The translations under genes and the position numbers were made by a program. From Actinernus sp. WN-2022 (Eukaryota > Cnidaria > Anthozoa > Actiniaria > Actinernidae), in assembly GCA_030867875.1 (NCBI GenBank), contig JAOWCC010001589.1:73989537-74053536 (forward strand): a stretch of 64,000 bases of DNA, read 5' to 3'. The notes beneath the pieces are model-generated. The model worked only from the letters and a program-made list of their open reading frames with translations, did not search any database and had not been told where the DNA came from. Position 1 is the stretch's first letter; the number at the start of each line of letters is the position of its first letter. Of the stretch, positions 58,655-64,000 are shown piece after piece.

Positions 58655-58949
58655 ATGGCGGAGGACCCGCGAGGAACTTTCTCTTTAATTTGGAGTCCCA
58701 TCTCTCAAATGTAAGCCAGTTTAATGTCGTTTTATTTAACTTCACTCGTGCGAAAGCCTTCCAACAGGCTCAGTATATTTCAACTGGCGCTATTGTCGGA
58801 GCCGAAGGACCGCGTTTTTTACCCAGATGGCCAGTGATTTTATATACGACACGTACGACGACCTGAAGCCAGTGAACTTATTTTGGGTGAAGGCACTTCA
58901 AGACCAATATTATGAGTCTCTTAAAAACTGTCAGAGATTTAAATTTACC
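58655..58949 (+). CDS. Possible 5' end of a spliced gene of unknown product (two exons)
   Basis: Exon 58655-58710 (GTAAGC donor) joins exon 58835-58949 (TGGCCAG acceptor, GTAAGT donor). Phase is kept through the junction (AT|T). The product starts MAEDPRGTFSLIWSPISQ and continues with IDFIYDTYDDLKPVNLFWVK then ALQDQYYESLKNCQRFKFT, leaving in phase 0. The ATG is in CAAGATGGCGG context, and an ATTGG/CCAAT-type box lies about 75 bp upstream. No family is recognised and no third exon was found. It lies inside the inverted-repeat-bounded element 58455-61803, so it may be a captured host-gene fragment or the first exons of an element-encoded protein. An alternative acceptor 8 bp upstream would hit a stop. 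Confidence 0.4.
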
Positions 58950-59797
58950 GTAAGTTGGATCAGAGAGTATTGAGATCAAGTTATTTCGTTCCAGCGAGGA
59001 TATTGACCTAGCGGAAACGGTACAAGCTAGCTGTCGAAGGATTTTACTTATAATCATCCACGTCTACTTAACAACAGGAATAGTTATGTGCCAAGGCATG
59101 GGCAAATATTGAGTTTCCCAGATTACAGATGAAAGTAGAGAACTTAACGAACAAGAGGCTGGCAGCCTTAACTCGGGCTGTATAAACATAATCGTCACCA
59201 TTTTCTATTTTAATTTTCTACATTCCAGACATTCCATTCTAAGGCGTGGTCACATGGGAGGGGTGGTACTCCACTCCTGTTATTTATTAGAGTTATCAGT
59301 CGCGGCAACTTTCCGCTCTCTGCTCCCCTAGTAATTTATGTAATTTAATATTTGTGTTTTTCATGCATCATATGAACATTAGATATGTTTTTCTCGTATG
59401 TAAATTAAAGGAGTTGACCCTTATTCATGTAACACACGTCTACAATTTAGTCTGCTGTTCTGTTGTACTGCAGGTTCCGAGTACTAAAATATGATTGTCT
59501 CTGTGGCTTCCGGTTGACCTTTTCGACATTATGCGGCGCCAGGGCGGCGCGGTGTTCAAGTATGTGCACTTGAACGACTTGAACAGTGTGAGCTGATTGG
59601 TTGGGGGCGAAATACCTCGACTTGGAAAATAAAAATAACAAGAGGCTGGGAACAACCTTAACTCGGGCTGTATACACATAAGCGTCACCATTTTTTCTAC
59701 ATTCTTAACATTCCAGAAATTCCATTCTAAGGCGTGGTCACAGGGGAGGGGTGGTACTCCACTCCTATTATTTATTAGGAGTGGGGTAGGGGAGTTA

Positions 59798-60726
59798 TAA
59801 TAATAATAAATAATAATAAAAACATTTATATAGCGCTATATTCACGAATTGTTCATAGCACTTTACACTACTATATTAAAAAAACCTAGGATATTAAATA
59901 AAATAGTTAATGTCAAGTAAATTAAAGTCGATACAAATATATATCTACATATAGATAGATAACTAATGGTCGATACTAATATGCTTCCTTGAACAAGTAA
60001 GTCTTCAATTTAGATTTGAATAAATTAACTGATATGCTCTGCCTAATATCCAGAGGTAACTTATTCCAGAGCTTAGGGCCCGCGACCGAAAGGGCTCGAT
60101 CTCCATAGGTTTTAAGCTTTGCAGTAGGTTCAACAAGCAAATTCTGCGATGTGGATCTAAGAAGACGCGGTGATATCCTATACCTAAATAATTCACTAAT
60201 ATAACAAGGCCCAAAGCCGTTCAGTGCTTTATAAACTAGCAGAAGCATTTTAAAAGTAATGCGAAATCGTACAGGAAGCCAGTGCAGATTGATCAGCTTA
60301 GGTGTTATATGGTCATACTTTCTCGTTAATGTTACTATGCGCGCCGCAGAGTTCTGAACTAGTTGGAGTCTATCTAACAAGTACTTGGGAAGGCCATACA
60401 ACAAAGAATTACAATTATCTAATTTAGAACTAATGAAAGCATGAATAAGTATTTCAGCCGTTTCCTGAGACAGGTATTTCCTAATCTTGGAGATATTCCA
60501 CAAGTGATAGTAGCATGATTTACATATTTTCTTAACATGTTCATCTAAAGTAGCACTCTGGTCAACAATGACTCCAAGGTTCCTAGCCGATTTCGTAGGA
60601 AAGATCTTCTCATCACAAACTTGAATGAATTCCAGTGAAGGCCTAGGTCTATATCTAGAGCTAATGAGTATTAGTTCAGTCTTATCTTGATTCAGTTTAA
60701 GACCATTGACAGTCATCCATCCAGTT
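59798..60726 (-). mobile_element. 5'-truncated CR1/L2-type LINE
   Basis: The minus-strand frame from about 60720 to 59976 is intact and starts after the YADD box: MTVNGLKLNQDKTELILIS, LGVIVDQSATLDEHVKKICK, then SAARIVTL, LHWLPVRFRITFKMLLLVYK and a C-terminus ending LKTYLFKEAY. These are hallmarks of the CR1/L2 3' region. The element ends in an ATT-rich microsatellite tail (59798-59830). AGTTAT stands on both sides (59794-59799 region and 60723-60728), a likely short target duplication. Confidence 0.85.
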
Positions 60727-61497
60727 ATCAGTCGCGGTGACTTTCTACGCTCTGCTCCCCTAGTATATTTATGTAATTTAATATTTTTGTTTTTCATCAT
60801 ATGAACATTAGATATGTTTTTCTCGTATGTAAATTAAAGAAATTGACCTTTTACTGTAAACACTACTTATTCATGTAACACACGTCTACAATTTACAGTC
60901 TGCTGTTCTGTTGTACTGGAGGTTCCGAGTACTAAAATATGATTGTCTCAATGTTTATATTTATCTCATATCATAATTTGTATCCTGTCCATCCTGCCGA
61001 TAGAGCTGCCACTATATTTCACTACTGTTCTTTCTACAGTCATGTTAATTGTATTCGTGGTCAATTCGTGTGCCTCTGTGTAACTTTATCTGCTGTGTTC
61101 ATAACTGAAATGCATGTTGGTTATCTCTAATTTAAAGCTAAATTACCGTCATTCACAAAAATTCAGTCTTGTCCGTGGTGTACTATATTACAGAGTTACA
61201 TAAAGGGAACTGTTCGAAGCCTTCCTCGCTCGTGAGAGGATTCTCGTTTAACAGCCGGCTAACGAAAGTTAAGCATGCGCCAATAATCTCGCCACTCGTG
61301 GTCTAGCGGTTACTGTTTGGGTAGGATTGTGTCAGTCGTTCTATAAATCTTAGCTTCCTGGATTAGATTTGCTCGGGAAATATTCCAAGTCCCAAATTAT
61401 TCATAGTTTATAACAAAGGGAGTTTTGTGACGCAGTCTGTGAGGTTGGTACACCGAGGTAAAGCCTCTATTTTAGAACTCTCCACTTACAACATCTA

Positions 61498-61554
61498 GGT
61501 ACCTGAAGAAGGCTAGTTTGGCTAGCCGAAATATAGTACCTTTAAAACTATATA
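61498..61554 (+). ncRNA. Hammerhead-like core motif (tentative)
   Basis: CTGAAGA (61503-61509) fits the CUGANGA core. A 6-bp stem follows (GGCTAG / CTAGCC, 61511-61516 and 61522-61527), then GAAA (61528-61531), then a possible 6-bp hairpin TATAGT / ACTATA (61532-61537 and 61547-61552) followed by TA. Stem I is weak: only an ACAAC / GTTGT pairing exists, with a gap next to the core. An alternative GGTAC / GTACC stem (61498-61502, 61536-61540) would enclose the core. Hammerhead ribozymes occur in Penelope-like elements and retrozymes, but this copy may simply be a hairpin. Confidence 0.25.
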
Positions 61555-61803
61555 CACGTTGTTTCAGCTTTGCTATAGTCCTCAGGATAGAGTAAAAACT
61601 CTATCCGCAGTCTGTGGCTTCCGGTTGACCTTTTCGACATTATGCGGCGCCAAAGCGGCGCGGTGTTCAAGTGTGTGCACTTGAACTACTTGAACAGCGT
61701 GAGCTGATTGGTTGGGGGCGAAATACCTCGACTTGGAAAATAAAATGACTAATAAACACTTGCGATTTAAGACTCGGGCCTGCCCACAGGCAGCCCGAGT
61801 AAT

Positions 61804-62535
61804 GAAGAAACAGAGGTCACGCGCGACATGCTTGAGAACATGAACATGTTCAACACTTTATGTTGTACTAAGAAAACAAAACAAATTACAGAGCCTGCAA
61901 GTTCACAAGTCAATGAAAAACCCCAAGAGCCTGTAGTTTTGGATCAACATATCCTTGAAACTCCAAAAGCAACATACACATGAGTCAAATTCAAACCGGA
62001 AGAGACGGAATTCTTTAGATTCTTCACGAGGATTGTTAGCCCGTAATAATAACTCTCTCGCTGCTTTAATGACCTTGATTTGTAACATGGAGGCTGACCT
62101 AACTGATATGCGTAATTAATTCTTACTCTCGTCACATTAAAACGAAACTCAGTCATTTGGAAGACAAATTAGTGCAGCAAGATAATATATACAAGACCGA
62201 AATCAAGATGTTGTCATCACCTTTATTGACCTAGAAGTTGAAAATGGCGAGTTGAAAGCGGATATAATAAAGCTGAGATCCGACTTTCAAACTTAAAAAA
62301 AATAATCAAGAATACAAAAAAGAAGACAATGAAAGACCAAGGTCTTCAGTGTTCCGAGACTACCCAACCTACTGAAGCTTTAGCAACGAATCAGTTTGTT
62401 CAAGAGCCATCTTTCTTACATGACAACCCGATCCCTATTCATCAGAATACATTTTCTGTGCTAAATGACGAGAGTTTACAATCACCTGACCGACAACTCA
62501 CTACTAAAGAAAGCAGGGACCATGAAGTACGGTAG
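61804..62535 (+). pseudogene. Degenerate coding-like relic, possibly retroelement ORF1
   Basis: An open stretch from about 61808 (VTRDMLENMNMFNTLCCTKK) is interrupted by stops near 61981. Further open pieces include THLEDKLVQQDNIYKTEIKM (about 62150-62210) and the 68-codon frame 62329-62535. The lysine/glutamine-rich, coiled-coil-like content suggests a decayed ORF1 or a host pseudogene. No family match is claimed. Confidence 0.3.
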
Positions 62536-62594
62536 TACGGTTAATTCTCGGGTTCAAAACAATGAATATATGCCTGCTCAAATGCAGTGTGTTA

Positions 62595-62700
62595 AACGAA
62601 TAAGTAGTGTTTAAATTAAAAGGTCAACATACGAGAAAAACAAAAATATTAAATTACATATATACTAGTGGAGCAGAGAATGAAAGTCACCGCGCTACCG
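62595..62700 (-). repeat. Inverted fragment of block B
   Basis: AAGGTCAACATACGAGAAAA and AATATTAAATTACATATA and GAGCAGAGAATGAAAGTCAC are the reverse complement of parts of 60735-60850. A third, truncated copy of the duplicated segment. Confidence 0.65.
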
Positions 62701-63015
62701 GCCACTCCTAAAGACTACTAAATTCAGCTAATAATTCTTCCCTTTGGTTATTACTAAGAGGATTTCAAATGAAAGTGTATTTCATCTTCAATCTCATGTG
62801 GCCCGAGTGAAAGCCCAGATGGGCTCTTGTTGTTTTTAATGCGCTAAGCAATATTCAATTTGTTCAATTGTTACCAGAACGTTTGTTATAATAGTTAAGT
62901 GATTAGAGGCATTTTCGGAGTGTGTCTGCATGTATGTAAAGTAGATTTGTAGTTTTCTGATGTGCAAACACTCGAGGGAGAGATAGACAAATGTTAATAT
63001 TCAATATTAAAAAAA

Positions 63016-63422
63016 CGTTCACACTTGGCCGAATAGAGTTCAGCGCTGCAAATGCGGACGTTGATTGACAGAACTGACTCGGGGACAAATGGAACTGAAT
63101 ACCCCAGGGTGGGGACATTTGACTGTATAATTTGGCCTGTGGGTCGCTTAACATTGATAGGTGCATAAGTGCCCCCAAATCGCACATGCACACTCACTAG
63201 CCAGTTCCCAACAAACCGCACACTTCACTTCACGCGGAAAGTGGGAAATTCCTAACCGGTCATGTTCAAATACAGGGGAGGGGTGGGATAATGTTTTGAC
63301 AAATGGCCCGGGCTGACGCAAAACAAATGCCCCACCCCAGGGACAGATAGGTTGTCAAATGCCCCCATCTTGCCCGGGGGGGGGGGGGGGGGGGGGGGGG
63401 GATGGACGGGCTTGGAATTGAT
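63016..63422. mobile_element. GGGGCATTTG-family element, degenerate
   Basis: It contains GGTGGGGACATTTGACTG, ACAAATGCCCCACCCC and a right end GATGGACGGGCTTGGAATTG. The right end matches the ends of the elements at 20593 and 44124. The left end is not clear. A G26 run lies at 63376-63401. Confidence 0.5.
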
Positions 63423-63441
63423 AGACATAATCTTCACTTAC

Positions 63442-63594
63442 CAAATTCAAAAGAAAGTGATACATCACTATCTCCCATAAAAAAAAAACTGAAAGCCTCC
63501 AAACAAAACTGCTCAAACTCTCTTACAGTTTCAGCAGGTGCAATTGCTTCATATTGACTGTAGAGTTTCATGATCGATTTAATATACGAAACTC
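63442..63594 (-). CDS. Probable internal exon of an unidentified gene
   Basis: The minus strand reads acceptor TTTTATGTACAG, then 153 nt open in one frame with partial codons at both ends (2 nt in, 1 nt out), then a GTAAGTG donor. The product reads GVSYIKSIMKLYSQYEAIAP then AETVREFEQFCLEAFSFFFM and GDSDVSLSFEF. The amino-acid mix looks like a folded helical protein. A T10 run encodes the FFF. I do not recognise the family. Its neighbours would lie to the left on this strand or beyond 64000. Confidence 0.45.
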
Positions 63595-64000
63595 CTGTAC
63601 ATAAAAATGCGTGTGATGCCTCATTCTGGTATTTTTCTCAAAGCTAATAAAATCACCATAGACCCTTAGCTAGCTCTTCATACTGTTATGAATGTAGGTT
63701 CATCCCCCAAACCCCCGCCCTACCCTAGCCTGATTTTTCAGACGGTCAGCGGTCTTACCCATGAGTCGATAAATACAGACTCCTCACATTTCGCGGACGA
63801 GAATTTGGGTCTCCTGTGGTAAGTCTGCTACTTTTGCATGCCGGGAAAGAGTTACTTTGTGTATTACCGATCCCGCACACAATGTCAATGGCATCGAGTG
63901 TTCCATTTATAGTGAGACTCGTCTCTAGCTCTGTTGCAATTGCCAATCGAGCAGGAGCATTGATTAGAGACATAGTGAGGAAGGGAGAACTTGGCATTGT
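63595..64000. other. Right edge, ambiguous coding-like sequence
   Basis: The minus-strand frame 63997-63755 is open for 80 codons but stops at TAA inside a GTAAGA donor-like site. Other frames give protein-like pieces too (AKFSLPHYVSNQC and VIHKVTLSRHAKVADLPQET), which suggests a frameshifted relic rather than a clean exon. Confidence 0.3.

Larger units (their letters stand above)
59150..61745. repeat. Partial tandem duplication split by insertions
   Basis: The blocks run A (59150-59285), B (59285-59505), C (59505-59640), then A' (59636-59780), the LINE, B' (60725-60955), an insert of about 650 bp, and C' (61612-61745). Shared phrases: A, AAGGCGTGGTCACA; B, GAACATTAGATATGTTTTTC; C, GACATTATGCGGCGCCA and GCGAAATACCTCGACTTGG. 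The order shows the unit was duplicated first and invaded later. Confidence 0.8.
58455..61803. mobile_element. 3.35-kb element with hairpin-forming inverted ends
   Basis: The left end reads ATTACTCGGGCTGCCTGTGG; the reversed right end reads the same 20 bases. The match continues with changes through GAGTCTAAAT...GCAAG (about 45 bp). Each end is itself a CTCGGG...CCCGAG hairpin. Inside are a two-exon gene-like start (58655-58949), a partial tandem duplication (59150-59640 versus 59636-61745) and a LINE (59798-60726). Confidence 0.65.

Noticed and set aside
61285..61320. tRNA-like A box (GTGGTCTAGCGGTTA)
   Set aside because: No B box at the right distance and no acceptor stem.
63755..63997. 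80-codon minus-strand frame as a clean exon
   Set aside because: Its phase (2 nt out) does not fit the exon at 63442-63594, and other frames look equally coding, so a relic is more likely.

Overview
This window is eukaryotic genomic DNA, AT-rich, with small exons separated by long introns full of repeats. I infer a cnidarian, most likely a stony coral. The reasons are a tRNA-derived SINE, very frequent TACATGTA palindromes, dense foldback elements and several non-LTR retrotransposon clades. That placement is inference and not a database match. Most long open frames are chance. The real coding sequence had to be assembled from short exons with GT/AG sites and matching phases.

Four host genes can be read. 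(1) 88-1975 (+): the last two visible exons of a FAS1 (fasciclin) domain protein, running in from the left edge. (2) 3640-19495 (-): a complete 11-exon gene for a 373-residue secreted protein with a carbohydrate-binding family 9-like domain. (3) 19772-21842 (+): a complete 4-exon CCDC167-like gene (92 residues), divergent from gene 2 across a 276-bp shared upstream region. (4) 25637-52735 (-): a calmodulin-lysine N-methyltransferase (CAMKMT-like) gene with ten recognised exons, one small exon not found and a 14.6-kb intron. Genes 1 and 2 converge, and genes 3 and 4 converge. The right 11 kb (53-64 kb) is mostly mobile DNA. It also holds a possible two-exon gene start inside an inverted-repeat-bounded element (58655-58949) and one probable exon of an unidentified minus-strand gene (63442-63594).

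The introns and intergenic DNA are a nest of elements: miniature foldback elements; TTAA-flanked elements at 26560-28236, 33392-34387 and 49440-50448; a 3.0-kb element with 31-bp perfect inverted ends and a 4-bp duplication (36169-39190); a 7.3-kb interval bounded by arrays of AATCTTATAAGATC-type repeats (39759-47070); a Mutator-like miniature element with a perfect 9-bp duplication (57933-58309); and truncated or broken non-LTR retrotransposons at 22.5, 50.7, 54.7 and 59.8 kb. I found no CRISPR array, rRNA gene or intact tRNA gene. The genes do not form an operon-like pathway. They are independent housekeeping or secreted-protein genes in a repeat-dense neighbourhood.
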